Shown here one piece after another: positions 30,955-41,299 of a stretch of 64,000 nucleotides of DNA; within the stretch, counting starts at the first letter, position 1; the number at the start of each line of letters is the position of its first letter. Location of the stretch: positions 2,294,001-2,358,000 of the forward strand of contig NZ_CP104272.1 of the NCBI RefSeq assembly GCF_025244865.1, in the 5' to 3' direction. The notes below the pieces were generated by a model. It was not told where the DNA came from and ran no database searches. It was given only the letters and a program-made list of their open reading frames with translations. This stretch comes from Arthrobacter sp. zg-Y1110. Lineage in GTDB: Bacteria; Actinomycetota; Actinomycetes; Actinomycetales; Micrococcaceae. The translations under genes were made by a program, and so were the position numbers.

Positions 30955-31677
30955 GTGCCGGATTCCCCCTGGACTGCAGCGTCCGACCCGTCCACCGAGC
31001 CCGCAGCCCGCATCCGGGTACTCCTCGTTGATGACCAGCAACTGGTGCGCGGCGGGTTCCGGATGCTGATCAATTCACAGCCGGACCTCAAGGTTGTTGC
31101 CGAAGCCGGTAACGGCCGCGAGGCGCTGGCCGCGCTGGCAGCCGTGTCTGCCGACGTCGTACTGATGGACGTGCGCATGCCCGGGATGGACGGCATCGAA
31201 GCCACCTCCCGGATTCTGGACGGAGACACCGGCGGCGGACCGAAGGTCGTAGTCCTGACCACCTTCGACCTGGACGAATACGCGCTCACCGCCATCCAGG
31301 CCGGTGCCAGCGGATTCCTCCTGAAGGACGCACCGCCCGAGGAACTCCTGGAGGCCATCCGGACCGTGTACCGCGGGGACGCCGTCATTGCACCGTCCAC
31401 CACGCGGCGCCTGCTGGACCACGTCGCTCCACTGCTGCGCACGGCCGGTGCGCCGGGCAGCCGGCATGCCGACGCCGTCGCCTCCCTGACCCCGCGCGAA
31501 CACGAGGTGTTCACCCTGATTGCGCAGGGCCTGTCCAATCCGGAAATCGCGGCGAAGCTGTACCTGTCCGAAGCCACCGTGAAAACCCATGTGGGACACA
31601 TCCTGGCCAAGCTGGAGGCCCGGGACCGGGTCCAGGCCGTGGTCATTGCCTACGAGACGGGGATTGTCGCACCCTAG
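30955..31677 (+). CDS. LuxR-family response regulator
   Basis: A 240-residue NarL-type regulator. The receiver domain begins IRVLLVDDQQLVRGG; the phosphorylated Asp72 is in LMDVRMPGMDG, with the Lys of the LLKDAPPEEL block completing the site. The C-terminal LuxR helix-turn-helix is LTPREHEVFTLIAQGLSN through TVKTHVGHILAKL. An unusual 20-residue acidic and proline-bearing N-terminal lead precedes the receiver, depending on the GTG start at 30955. Operon with the histidine kinase upstream. Confidence 0.93.
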   Translation: MPDSPWTAASDPSTEPAARIRVLLVDDQQLVRGGFRMLINSQPDLKVVAEAGNGREALAALAAVSADVVLMDVRMPGMDGIEATSRILDGDTGGGPKVVVLTTFDLDEYALTAIQAGASGFLLKDAPPEELLEAIRTVYRGDAVIAPSTTRRLLDHVAPLLRTAGAPGSRHADAVASLTPREHEVFTLIAQGLSNPEIAAKLYLSEATVKTHVGHILAKLEARDRVQAVVIAYETGIVAP

Positions 31678-31681
31678 GGAG

Positions 31682-31996
31682 ATGGTCACCGTCGACGACG
31701 TTCGCTCCATCTGCCTCTCCCTCCCCGGCGTGACGGAGCGCCTCAGCTGGAAGCAGCCGGCCTGGTTCGCCCGTACCCTGATGGCGCGGATGTGGGAGGA
31801 AGATGTCCTGACCGTGAAGAGCGCCGAACGTGAGGCGCTGGCGGCGCTGCAGCCGGACCTGTTCTATTGGACGCCGCACCACAACCGGTCCCCCTTGCTC
31901 CTCCTGGCCCGGCTGGAGCATCTGCCTCCGGACGAACTGTCCGAGCTGCTCCGCGAGTCCTACCGGCTGGCCGGCCCCCTTCCACCCACGGTATGA
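31682..31996 (+). CDS. MmcQ/YjbR family protein
   Basis: A 104-residue protein of the MmcQ/YjbR fold (CyaY-like double-wing). Recognisable parts are the N-terminal ICLSLPGVTERLSW, a middle LTVKSAEREALAALQPDLF and a C-terminal ELLRESYRLA. The family has a DNA-binding-like fold but no settled function. It begins 4 bases after the response regulator stop, with GGGAG immediately before the ATG, so spacing is poor and expression may depend on coupling. In the operon it sits between the two-component pair and the ABC exporter. Confidence 0.82.
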   Translation: MVTVDDVRSICLSLPGVTERLSWKQPAWFARTLMARMWEEDVLTVKSAEREALAALQPDLFYWTPHHNRSPLLLLARLEHLPPDELSELLRESYRLAGPLPPTV

Positions 31997-32063
31997 GACG
32001 GGGAGAAAAATGACCTCCTGCCCTCCGATGTAACCGCATGCGCCCCGGCAATACTGTGGCGGT

Positions 32064-32834
32064 ATGACATCACTTGCACAGCATTCCCCTGCGGCCGGCT
32101 CCGGAAAACCGCGTCTCGCCGCCGCCGCACAGCTCCTGAACAAGACCTACGGAACCGGCGACACCCGCGTCCACGCCCTGAAGGACGTGGACGTAAGCTT
32201 CGAATCCGGTACGTTCACCGCCATCATGGGCCCCTCCGGCTCCGGAAAATCCACCCTGATGCACTGCCTGGCCGGCCTGGACACCGCAGACTCGGGCCGC
32301 ATCTGGGTAGGCGGCACTGAAATCACCGGGCTGAAGGACGCCGAGCTCACCCGCCTTCGCCGCGACAGCGTCGGATTTGTGTTCCAGTCCTTCAACCTGG
32401 TGCCCACGCTGACCGCGGAGCAGAACATCACACTGCCGGTATCCCTGGCCAACGGCACCGTGGACCGTGAATGGCTGGACTTCATCACCGAAACCCTCGG
32501 CCTGCGGGACCGGCTTCGGCACCGCCCCCACGAGCTTTCCGGCGGCCAGCAGCAGCGCGTGGCGGTGGCCCGGGCCCTGCTGACGCGCCCGCATGTACTC
32601 TTCGGCGACGAACCCACCGGCAACCTGGACTCCAAGTCCGGCGCCGAGGTGCTCTCGCTCCTTCGCCGCTCCACCAAGGAGTTCGGCCAGAGCATCATCA
32701 TGGTGACGCACGACCCCGTGGCCGCTTCCTATGCGGACCGTGTGCTCCTGATGAACGACGGCGCCCTGGTCGGGGAACTGGCACAGCCCACCCCCGAGTC
32801 CGTGCTCGCCGCCCTCACCAAGCTGGGGGCATAA
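32064..32834 (+). CDS. ABC transporter ATP-binding protein (MacB/LolD type)
   Basis: A 256-residue ATPase. Walker A GPSGSGKST is at about residues 55-63, the signature LSGGQQQRVAVARAL near 153-167, and Walker B LFGDEPTGNLDSKSG near 175-190. The arrangement TALLMHCLAGLDTADSGRI and ALKDVDVSFESG is that of LolD/MacB/BceA exporters. The FtsX-type permease starts 3 bases after the stop, and the two clearly work together. Preceded by a NarL-type two-component system, as is common for peptide-stress ABC systems in Gram-positives, though the typical BceS partner is not present here. Confidence 0.95.
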   Translation: MTSLAQHSPAAGSGKPRLAAAAQLLNKTYGTGDTRVHALKDVDVSFESGTFTAIMGPSGSGKSTLMHCLAGLDTADSGRIWVGGTEITGLKDAELTRLRRDSVGFVFQSFNLVPTLTAEQNITLPVSLANGTVDREWLDFITETLGLRDRLRHRPHELSGGQQQRVAVARALLTRPHVLFGDEPTGNLDSKSGAEVLSLLRRSTKEFGQSIIMVTHDPVAASYADRVLLMNDGALVGELAQPTPESVLAALTKLGA

Positions 32835-32836
32835 GC

Positions 32837-35341
32837 ATGCTGCAGGTAGCCCTGGCGCAGGTGCGCCTGAACGCCCGGCGGTTCATCGCCGTTTCCCTGG
32901 CGGTGCTGATAGCCGTCGGCTTCCTCACCGCCACCCTCATCATCAATTCCTCGTCCAAGGCCTCGCTGACGCAGAGCGTCGGGGAGGCGTACCGGAACGC
33001 CGATCTGCTCGTCACCAGGGATATGTACAGTGCGGACGCGGCCGTACTGGATGAAGAAACCGCCGCCCTGGTCCGGGACACCCCCGGCGTGGAGGGCATC
33101 TACGCGGCCCGGCAGTCCTACGTCGCCTTCGGCAAGGACCTGAACGTCGCCCAGCTGGGCAACACCTCTGAGCACGCGGACCTCTTCCCCGTGGACATAC
33201 TCCAGGGAACGCTCCCGGTCGCTGACAACGAAGTGGCCGTGGACAAGGATACGGCCGAGCGCCAGGAGCTGACCGAGGGGTCGGTGCTACCCCTCACCGC
33301 CTTTATCGATGACCCCACAGGTGAGCAACAAACGGCCGAGCTCACGGTCACTGCCCTGGTGTCCGCGTCCAAGGACCCGCAGCTCATGGGAACCCCGCAG
33401 CTGTATTCGACCTCTGCGACGGCGGCTGAATTCGGTGAGCCCGAGTCCGGTTTCACCAGTATCCAGGTGGCACTGGCCGACGGCGCCTCAGTGGAGGACG
33501 TCCGCGCAGCACTGGAGCAGGACATCAGCGGCCTGGAGGGTGTGTACGTCCGCACCGCGCAGGAACAGACGGACGCTGTGGTTGCCTCCTTCACCGGAGG
33601 GGAGGACATCCTCACCACCATCCTGCTGGCCTTCGCTGCCGTGGCCCTGCTGGTCTGTGCCCTTGTGGTCTCCAATACCTTTTCGGTGCTGGTGGCCCAG
33701 CGCACGCGGGAACTTGCCCTCCTCCGGTGCATTGGCGCCGCCCGCTCGCAGATCCGCCGCTCCGTCATCGTGGAAGCACTGATCGTTGGCATCGTGGCCT
33801 CAGTTGCCGGGGTCCTCGCAGCCATTACACTCGTTGGCGGCATTATCGCCTACCTGAAAACCATCCCGGAGAGCGGCTTCGCAACGCTTTCGGTCTCCCC
33901 GCTGGCCGTCATCGCCGGACTGGGTGTCGGCATTCTGATGACAGTGCTGGCCTCGCTGGTTCCGGCACGCGCCGCCACCGCCGTAGCACCCCTTGCCGCA
34001 CTGCGTCCGGCCGACGACGTCCGTGCCGGGACCCGGCGCGGCCGGGTCCGCCTGGGCATCGGCATGGTCCTGCTCGCCGGCGGCGCAGCACTGCTGGCTG
34101 TCGGAGCGGTGAAAGGCAACCTCCTGATTGCGTTGCCCGGCGGCATGCTGAGCTTTGTGGGCGTGCTGATGTGCGCCACCCTCTTTGTTCCTTCCCTGGT
34201 GCGTACCGTCGGCCGGATAGCCGCGCCGTTGGGCGTCCCGGGCAGACTGGCGGCACTCAATGCCGTCCGCAACCCCCAGCGCACCTCCGCCACCTCCTCC
34301 GCCCTGCTGATCGGCGTCACCCTGGTGACCATGATGATGACGGGTGCTGCAACCGTCCGGACCTCCCTCGACGACGTGCTGGCCGCCGAGTACCCGGTGG
34401 ATATCAGCATCAGCGGGCCCTCCGACGAGTCGCCGTTCACCTCCACCGACGCCGAAGCTTCCGGTGCCGTGGAGGGCGTGGAGGAAGCGGTGCTGGTTCC
34501 GCCGGCTGGCATGACCGAGACGGAATACGGACCGTACGGTGTGTATGCGCTGGACCCTGCCGACGCGGCGAAGGTACTGCAGGATTCCGCCCTGGTACTG
34601 GAGTCAGGCGTCATCCTGATGCCGCAGGGAACCTCGGAAAAAACACTTACGGTTCAGGGTGCGTCCAAGAGCGTCGAGCTGAAGGTGGTGGTTTCACGAA
34701 GCAGCCAGATGCAGCCGCTGATCAGCGCCTCCACGGCCGAAGCCCTCGGCGGCCTGCCCGCCTCGGCGGCGGAAGACATGTATCCCCCGCAGCCACAGTT
34801 GTGGCTTACAGCGGTCGACGGCCTGAACACCAACGAGCTGATGGACCTGCGCACCGACCTCGCCGCGGCGGTGGACGTGGAGGACTACGCAGTCTCGGGC
34901 TCGGCCATTGAGCGGGGGGCTTTTGAACAGGTCATCAACGTCCTGCTGATGGTGGTCACCGGACTGCTGGGAGTGGCAGTGGTGATTGCCCTGGTGGGTG
35001 TGGCCAACACCCTCTCCCTGTCTGTACTGGAACGCACCCGCGAGTCCTCACTGCTGCGCGCACTGGGCCTGACCCGGGGACAACTGCGCGGCATGCTCGC
35101 GCTGGAAGCCGTGCTGATCGCCGGGGTGGCCGCCCTGATGGGCAGCATCCTGGGCTCGCTCTACGGCTGGCTGGGAGCGGAATCCGCGCTGGGTTCCTTT
35201 ACCACCGTGGCGTTGTCGCTGCCGTGGCTGCAGCTGGTCGCAGTCCTGGCCGTAGCACTCCTGGCCGGGTTGGCGGCGTCCGTGCTTCCCGCCCGCCGGG
35301 CGGCACGGCTCTCCCCCGTGGCGGGGCTGGCAGCGGACTAG
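32837..35341 (+). CDS. FtsX-like ABC transporter permease (MacB type)
   Basis: An 834-residue permease with two halves, each with an extracytoplasmic domain and FtsX-type helices. The N-terminal span is about residues 12-35, followed by a MacB-like periplasmic domain, a three-helix FtsX core (ALLVCALVVSNTFSVLV and RELALLRCIGAARSQI around residues 270-300), a second extracytoplasmic domain, and a C-terminal FtsX core with ERTRESSLLRALGLTRGQL. The likely role is export of, or protection from, lipids or antimicrobial peptides; lipoprotein export is also possible. I use the ATG at 32837 rather than the much longer open frame that runs back into the ATPase gene. Confidence 0.92.
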   Translation: MLQVALAQVRLNARRFIAVSLAVLIAVGFLTATLIINSSSKASLTQSVGEAYRNADLLVTRDMYSADAAVLDEETAALVRDTPGVEGIYAARQSYVAFGKDLNVAQLGNTSEHADLFPVDILQGTLPVADNEVAVDKDTAERQELTEGSVLPLTAFIDDPTGEQQTAELTVTALVSASKDPQLMGTPQLYSTSATAAEFGEPESGFTSIQVALADGASVEDVRAALEQDISGLEGVYVRTAQEQTDAVVASFTGGEDILTTILLAFAAVALLVCALVVSNTFSVLVAQRTRELALLRCIGAARSQIRRSVIVEALIVGIVASVAGVLAAITLVGGIIAYLKTIPESGFATLSVSPLAVIAGLGVGILMTVLASLVPARAATAVAPLAALRPADDVRAGTRRGRVRLGIGMVLLAGGAALLAVGAVKGNLLIALPGGMLSFVGVLMCATLFVPSLVRTVGRIAAPLGVPGRLAALNAVRNPQRTSATSSALLIGVTLVTMMMTGAATVRTSLDDVLAAEYPVDISISGPSDESPFTSTDAEASGAVEGVEEAVLVPPAGMTETEYGPYGVYALDPADAAKVLQDSALVLESGVILMPQGTSEKTLTVQGASKSVELKVVVSRSSQMQPLISASTAEALGGLPASAAEDMYPPQPQLWLTAVDGLNTNELMDLRTDLAAAVDVEDYAVSGSAIERGAFEQVINVLLMVVTGLLGVAVVIALVGVANTLSLSVLERTRESSLLRALGLTRGQLRGMLALEAVLIAGVAALMGSILGSLYGWLGAESALGSFTTVALSLPWLQLVAVLAVALLAGLAASVLPARRAARLSPVAGLAAD

Positions 35342-35452
35342 CTCCTCGCGGTCCGGGCGCCGATCTGCAAGGATACTGAACAGGATGAATTACTAAGCAG
35401 GCTGAGTTCAGCCGGCACCACGAGATGCATCCGGACGACGTGAGGAGAGCAC

Positions 35453-35956
35453 ATGCAGCAGTTCCAGACGGAACACGAATCCCTGGCCGCTTATCTGGAC
35501 GACCACCTGGTCGGGGCGGAAACGGGTGTCCGCCTGTTCACCGCCGCTCAGCGCACCTGGGAGGGATCCCCCTATGAGGAGACCTTCGCCCGTCTCGCGG
35601 AAGAGATTTCCGATGAACGTGACGAACTGGAATCCCTGATCCATGCGCTGGGCTATTCGCGCAGCAAGGTGAAGGCGGCTGCGGCCATGGTGGGGGCCGC
35701 AGCCGGCAAGCTGGGTCCGCTGAATCCGCTCAGCACCGGCGGCGGTGCCACGGGACAGCTGGAACTGGAGTCCCTGCAGTCCCTGGTCCGGATGAAGGAA
35801 TCCCTGTGGCGGACCCTGCTGGTGCTCTCGGCCAAGGACCCCCGGTTCAATACGGCCCGCCTGCAGGAACTCACCGAAACCGCCCGCCGGCAGCAGGAAG
35901 ACGTTGCCGGCGTGATGGAACGGACGGCCGCAGAGCGGTTCCTCGAATCCGCCTAA
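35453..35956 (+). CDS. Conserved helical protein of unknown function
   Basis: A 167-residue all-helical protein without signal or membrane segment. Long amphipathic helices (residues 1-60, 65-78 and 95-165) separated by a glycine-rich loop (TGGGATGQ) resemble ferritin-like or DUF892-like four-helix bundles, but the Glu/His iron ligands are not clear. GAGGAG precedes the ATG. It is a singleton after the ABC exporter. Function is not assigned. Confidence 0.7.
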   Translation: MQQFQTEHESLAAYLDDHLVGAETGVRLFTAAQRTWEGSPYEETFARLAEEISDERDELESLIHALGYSRSKVKAAAAMVGAAAGKLGPLNPLSTGGGATGQLELESLQSLVRMKESLWRTLLVLSAKDPRFNTARLQELTETARRQQEDVAGVMERTAAERFLESA

Positions 35957-35980
35957 CCTGCTTGACCTGCCCAGTAGGAC

Positions 35981-36015
35981 AAAAACACCCCCGGCAACCT
36001 GCCGGGGGTGTTTTT
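35981..36015. terminator. Bidirectional terminator between convergent genes
   Basis: An 11-bp perfect stem (CACCCCCGGCA with TGCCGGGGGTG) and a 3-base loop are flanked by AAAAA on the left and TTTTT on the right, so the hairpin plus U-run works on both strands. It separates the helical protein gene from metG. Confidence 0.92.
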
Positions 36016-36020
36016 ATGTC

Positions 36021-37586
36021 TTAGGCCTGTTCGGCCGGTTCCTCGTACTTCGGGAAGATGGGGGTCGGAGCCGGCAGTCCGGTGCCCGGCACCAGCGGAG
36101 TGCCGATGGCCGTGAACTGGCGGGCGTCCCCGTCGGGCTGGCCCAGGACGGTGAGCAGCTTAGCCGCACTTTCCGGCATCACCGGCTGGATCAGGATGGC
36201 CACCATGCGCAGCACCTCGAGGGTCACGTAGAGCACGGTGTTCATGCGCTCGACGTCGGTCTTCCGCAGCACCCACGGTGCCTGATCGGCGAAGTAGGCG
36301 TTGGTGTCGCCGAGGACCTTCCAGGTGGCTTCCAGTGCGCCGTGGAAATCCTGGACCTCGTAGGCCTCGCGGGAGATCTGCAGCAGGTTTCCGGCCGCTT
36401 CCAGCAGCGCAGTGTCCTCAGGGGTGAACGCTCCGGGCTGCGGCACCGCTGCGCCGCAGTTCTTGGCCACCATGGACAGTGAGCGCTGGGCGAGGTTGCC
36501 CAGGTTGTTGGCGAGGTCGGAATTCATCCGCCCGACGACGGCGTCGTGGTTGTAGGAGCCGTCCGCGCCGAAGGGCACCTCGCGCAGCAGGAAGAACCGC
36601 ACCGAGTCCAGGCCGTACTGCTCGGCCCAGGCCTTCGGAGCCACCACGTTGCCCAGGGACTTGGACATCTTAACGCCCTTGTTGTGCAGGAAGCCGTGGA
36701 TCATGATCCGCCGAGGCAGCTCCAGCTTGGCGGACATCAGGAACGCCGGCCAGAAGATGGCGTGGAAGCGGGAGATGTCCTTGCCGATCACGTGCACATC
36801 GGCCGGCCAGTACTTCTTGAACGCTTCGCTTTCGGTATCCGGGAAGCCGACGCCGGTGAGGTAGTTGGTCAAGGCATCCACCCACACGTACATCACGTGG
36901 TCCGGGTTGCCCGGCACGGGAACACCCCAGTCGAAGGTGGTCCGGGAAATGGAGAGGTCCTCCAGGCCGCCCTTGACGAAGCTGATGACCTCGTTGAACC
37001 GCGAGCGCGGGGCTGCGAAGTCCGGCTGGGACTCGTACAGGGCCAGCAGCCGGTCCTGGTAGGCGGAGAGGCGGAAGAAGTAGCTTTCCTCTTCCGTCCA
37101 GGTCACCTCGGTGTCGGTTTCCTTGGAGTAACGGACGCCGTCGTCGCGGACCTCGGTCTCGTCCTCGGTGTAGTACGCCTCATCCCGTACGGAGTACCAG
37201 CCGGAGTACTTGGAGAGGTAGATGTCGCCGTTCTCCTCCATCCGCTTCCAGATGGCCTGCGCAGCGGCGTAGTGGTCGGCGTCGGTGGTGCGGATGAACC
37301 GGTCGTAGGAGGTGCCCATGTCGGCTTCCATCTGCTTAAAGGCGGCGGAGTTGCGGTCCGCGAGTTCCTTGGCGGTAACGCCTTCCTTGTCCGCGGACTG
37401 CTGCATCTTCAGGCCGTGCTCGTCCGTGCCCGTCATAAAGAACACGTCGTAGCCGTCGAGGCGCTTGAAGCGGGCCATGGCGTCCGTGGCGATGTGCTCG
37501 TAGGCGTGCCCGATGTGGGGTTCGCCGTTCGGGTAGGAGATGGCCGTGGTGATGTAGAACGGGGTCTTGGAATCGGAAGAAGTCAC
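36021..37586 (-). CDS. metG: Methionyl-tRNA synthetase
   Basis: A 521-residue class I synthetase. HIGH-type [13 protein letters not shown] opens the catalytic domain near residue 20, the tRNA/zinc-free connective region follows, [10 protein letters not shown] is near 300, and an anticodon-binding helical domain ends the protein. There is no C-terminal dimerisation EMAPII-like domain, as is usual in actinobacteria. The start is a GTG at 37586 that overlaps the stop of a preceding small open frame (37583-37585) in a GTGA arrangement. A bidirectional terminator ends it. Confidence 0.96.
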   Translation of the reverse strand: MTSSDSKTPFYITTAISYPNGEPHIGHAYEHIATDAMARFKRLDGYDVFFMTGTDEHGLKMQQSADKEGVTAKELADRNSAAFKQMEADMGTSYDRFIRTTDADHYAAAQAIWKRMEENGDIYLSKYSGWYSVRDEAYYTEDETEVRDDGVRYSKETDTEVTWTEEESYFFRLSAYQDRLLALYESQPDFAAPRSRFNEVISFVKGGLEDLSISRTTFDWGVPVPGNPDHVMYVWVDALTNYLTGVGFPDTESEAFKKYWPADVHVIGKDISRFHAIFWPAFLMSAKLELPRRIMIHGFLHNKGVKMSKSLGNVVAPKAWAEQYGLDSVRFFLLREVPFGADGSYNHDAVVGRMNSDLANNLGNLAQRSLSMVAKNCGAAVPQPGAFTPEDTALLEAAGNLLQISREAYEVQDFHGALEATWKVLGDTNAYFADQAPWVLRKTDVERMNTVLYVTLEVLRMVAILIQPVMPESAAKLLTVLGQPDGDARQFTAIGTPLVPGTGLPAPTPIFPKYEEPAEQA

Positions 37587-37919
37587 ATAAGAAAATTACC
37601 CTGTTTTAGCGGGACTTGTCGCTTCGGTCCTGTCCGGCGGGCGAGGCCCGGAAGGACGACGGTGTAAAAAAGGCTGATGGTGCACGCCGTTCCCACGATG
37701 CTGCGGTAAGGCAACCAGGAGTCCCCCTGCGGCAGGAGGACTCGCTCGGCCCGATACACGCCGCCAGCAGCAGGGCGCCCGCCGTCCAGGGCCGCTCGTG
37801 CGGCGGCCTGGCCTGCTCCGCCGGGGACTGTGACATGGCCCCAGCGTAGCGAGAAGGCCGGCCCCTTCGGGACCGGCCTTCCGGTGTGCTGCGCTGCCCT
37901 CCGGACAGTGGCTGTGCTG
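37587..37919. other. serA-metG intergenic region with a possible decayed small membrane gene
   Basis: A 333-base gap. On the minus strand a small open frame starting at the ATG at 37836 encodes a hydrophobic start (GALLLAACIG), and a second frame ending at 37583 holds a matching transmembrane-like stretch (GTACTISLFYTVVLPGLARR). Neither reads as a single intact protein. A serA terminator hairpin with an AAGGCCGG-type stem is at about 37853-37880. No RNA gene was seen. Confidence 0.6.
37853..37880 (-). terminator. Terminator of serA
   Basis: AAGGCCGG/CCGGCCTT arms with an inner GTCCCGAAGGGG-type loop structure lie about 40-65 bases downstream of the serA stop. No strong T-run follows, so this is a moderate call. 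Confidence 0.6.
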
Positions 37920-39515
37920 CTAGTCCTGCAGGTCCACCTCGCGGGCCACGGTGGCACCGATTTCGAGCTTCAGTGCCTCCAGCACGTCCTGCGGCACCGA
38001 GGAATCCACGGTCAGCAGGGACAGGGCCTGGCCGCCCTCCGAGTTGCGGGCCACCTGCATGCCGGCAATGTTGATCTCCTTTTCGCCCAGGACCCGGCCC
38101 AAGGCGCCGATGACGCCGGGACGGTCCTGGTAGATCAGCACAATGAGGTGCTCGCTGATGGGGATTTCCAGGTCGTAGCCGTTCACGCCCACGAGCTTCT
38201 GGATCTGCTTCGGACCCGTAAGGGTTCCGGAGACCTCAAGCCGGGTCCCGTCGGACAGGGCGCCGCGGATGGTCAGCAGGTTGCGGTAGTCATCCACGTC
38301 CGGGGTGGTCAGCAGCCGGACCTCGATGCCGCGCTGTTCGGCGAGGACCGGAGCATTCACGTAGGAGACCTGCTCGGACACGATGTCCGTGAAGATCCCC
38401 TTCAGCGCCGCCAGCTCCAGTGCCTTCACATCAAGGGCGGCAATTTCTCCGGCTACTTCGATGTCGATGGCGGTCACGGAGTCGGAGGCCAGAGCAGTGA
38501 AGATCCGGCCCAGCTTTTCGATGAGCGGGATGCCGGGCCGAACGTCCTCGGCAATGACGCCGCCGGCAACATTCACGGCGTCGGGCACCAATTCCCCGGC
38601 CAGGGCCAGGCGGACGGACTTCGCCACCGAGATGCCGGCCTTTTCCTGGGCTTCGGCGGTGGAGGCACCCAGATGCGGGGTGACCACCACGTTGTCCAGG
38701 GCGAAGAAGGGCAGGTCGGTGCTGGGTTCCTTGACGAACACGTCCACGCCGGCGCCGGCGATCTTTCCTGCCTGCAGTGCCTCGAACAGGGCCGCTTCGT
38801 CCACGAGGCCGCCGCGGGCCACGTTCACCACGTAGGCGGTGTCCTTCATCTTCTCGAACGCCTCGGCGCCGAGCATGCCCAGGGTTTCCGGGGTCTTGGG
38901 CATGTGGATGGTGACGAAGTCCGACTCGGCGAGCAGCTCATCCAGGGACACCAGCCGGACATTCAGCTGGGCGGCGCGGGCGGAGGTGACGTACGGGTCA
39001 TAGGCGAGGATCTCGGTGCCGAAGCCCTGCATGCGTGCGGCCACCAGGGCGCCGATGCGGCCCAGGCCGATGATGCCGATCTTCTTTTCGAACAGTTCGG
39101 TGCCGCTGTACTTGGAGCGCTTCCATTCGCCGTTCTTCAGGGCGGCGCTGGCCTGCGGAATGTTCCGGGCCAGGGACACGATGTGCCCCACCGTCAGTTC
39201 CGCCGCGGAGATGATGTTCGACGTCGGCGCGTTGACCACCATCACGCCGGCCTGGGTGGCGGCCTTGATATCCACGTTGTCCAGGCCCACGCCGGCCCGG
39301 GCAATAACCTTGAGGTTCCTGGCGGCAGCGATCGCTTCGGCATCCACCTGCGTGGCGGACCGCACGAGGATGGCGTCGACGTCGGCAATCGCGGCCAGGA
39401 GCTGGGAGCGGTCGGCGCCGTCGGTGGTGCGGATGTCGAAGTCGGGGCCGAGGGCCTCGACGGTGGCGGGCGAGAGTTCCTCCGCAAGGAGTACGACTGG
39501 TTTGGTGGCAGACAC
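37920..39515 (-). CDS. serA: D-3-phosphoglycerate dehydrogenase (long form with ACT domain)
   Basis: A 531-residue enzyme that commits 3-phosphoglycerate to serine synthesis. The substrate and NAD domains include LVRSATQVDAEAIAAA, GVGLDNVDIKAATQAG, the nucleotide motif GLGRIGALVAARMQGFG, and HLGASTAEAQEKAG with the catalytic His. It is followed by an allosteric ASB segment and a C-terminal ACT domain (RPGVIGALGRVLGEKEINI). The GTG at 39515, with AGAGG seven bases upstream, gives the usual VSATKPVVLLAEELS start; the longer frame to 39563 lies in the leader. ilvC is 184 bases upstream, as in many actinobacteria. Confidence 0.95.
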   Translation of the reverse strand: MSATKPVVLLAEELSPATVEALGPDFDIRTTDGADRSQLLAAIADVDAILVRSATQVDAEAIAAARNLKVIARAGVGLDNVDIKAATQAGVMVVNAPTSNIISAAELTVGHIVSLARNIPQASAALKNGEWKRSKYSGTELFEKKIGIIGLGRIGALVAARMQGFGTEILAYDPYVTSARAAQLNVRLVSLDELLAESDFVTIHMPKTPETLGMLGAEAFEKMKDTAYVVNVARGGLVDEAALFEALQAGKIAGAGVDVFVKEPSTDLPFFALDNVVVTPHLGASTAEAQEKAGISVAKSVRLALAGELVPDAVNVAGGVIAEDVRPGIPLIEKLGRIFTALASDSVTAIDIEVAGEIAALDVKALELAALKGIFTDIVSEQVSYVNAPVLAEQRGIEVRLLTTPDVDDYRNLLTIRGALSDGTRLEVSGTLTGPKQIQKLVGVNGYDLEIPISEHLIVLIYQDRPGVIGALGRVLGEKEINIAGMQVARNSEGGQALSLLTVDSSVPQDVLEALKLEIGATVAREVDLQD

Positions 39516-39699
39516 CGATGACCTCTTTACACTTGGAAGATTTCTTTGAAGATTTCTTTGCATTGGAAGATGTGATGGGGCATTTCGTGCAGGAGGCCGG
39601 ACCCGTGGGGTCCGGCCTCCTTGCCGATTCGGCTTGCTTTTCGAGCTTATCGCGCAGGTGCGGGCGCAGGACGAATCGGCGCCGGAGATTACGGTCCGG
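39516..39699. other. ilvC-serA intergenic region with terminator and 12-bp direct repeat
   Basis: The plus strand shows AAGATTTCTTTG repeated twice in tandem at 39537-39548 and 39549-39560, with the echo TTGGAAGA at 39533-39540 and 39563-39570, just upstream of serA. A 13-bp perfect hairpin (39592-39620) marks the end of the ilvC transcript. Confidence 0.7.
39592..39620 (-). terminator. Terminator of the ilvBNC transcript
   Basis: Perfect 13-bp inverted repeat (GGAGGCCGGACCC) with a 3-base loop, 80 bases downstream of the ilvC stop. The T-run is weak, but stem strength is very high. Confidence 0.75.
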
Positions 39700-40737
<1,038 letters not shown>

Positions 40738-40783
40738 CTACTGGTGTCTACTGGTGTCTAAGGACAAGGGTCTGTGGTGGAAC

Positions 40784-41296
40784 TCAGGCGCTGCGCAGCG
40801 CGCGGTCGCTCATGGATTTTGAACCGCGGGCTACGGCCAGGGTTCCGGATTGGACTATTTCGCGGATGCCGAAGGGCTCAAGCACCGAGAGCAGTGCGTT
40901 GAGTTTGTCGGCGGTGCCTGTTGCTTCGACGATGAGCGAGTCGGTGGAGACATCCACTATCGAGGCGCGGAACAGCTCGGCTGCCTGGGTTACCTGCAGC
41001 CGGGTTGCGGCATCCGCGCGGACCTTGACCAGGATGTGGTCCCGCTGCACGGAAGAATCTGGAACCAGCTCGACAATCTTGATGACATTGATGAGCTTGT
41101 TCAGCTGTTTGGTGACCTGCTCGAGCAGGTCACCCTCGGCGTCGACCACCACGGTGATGCGGGACATGCCCGGCACCTCCGAGGGGCCTACAGCGAGCGA
41201 ATTGATGTTGAATGCCCGGCGGGCAAACAGCGAGGCGACCCGGGTCAGCACGCCGGGAACATCTTCTACCAGCACGGAAAGGGTGTGGCGGGCCAT
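40784..41296 (-). CDS. ilvN: Acetolactate synthase small (regulatory) subunit
   Basis: A 170-residue ACT-domain protein giving valine feedback to IlvB. The ACT segment LSVLVEDVPGVLTRVASLFARRAFNINSL and GPSEVPGMSRITVVVD lie at residues 5-50 (read in parts), and the C-terminal extension includes ELVPDSSVQRDHILVKVR. It starts 3 bases after the ilvB stop and is coupled with it. Sensitivity to one or more branched-chain amino acids is expected from the family. Confidence 0.96.
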   Translation of the reverse strand: MARHTLSVLVEDVPGVLTRVASLFARRAFNINSLAVGPSEVPGMSRITVVVDAEGDLLEQVTKQLNKLINVIKIVELVPDSSVQRDHILVKVRADAATRLQVTQAAELFRASIVDVSTDSLIVEATGTADKLNALLSVLEPFGIREIVQSGTLAVARGSKSMSDRALRSA

Positions 41297-41299
41297 CTC

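Noticed and set aside
32471..32836. Long in-frame extension of the FtsX permease start
   Set aside because: It lies inside the ATPase gene; the ATG at 32837 gives a natural membrane start.
37583..37957. 124-residue minus-strand frame upstream of metG as a real gene
   Set aside because: Only its last third looks membrane-like, and the N-terminal part runs through the serA terminator; treated as a possible decayed gene instead.
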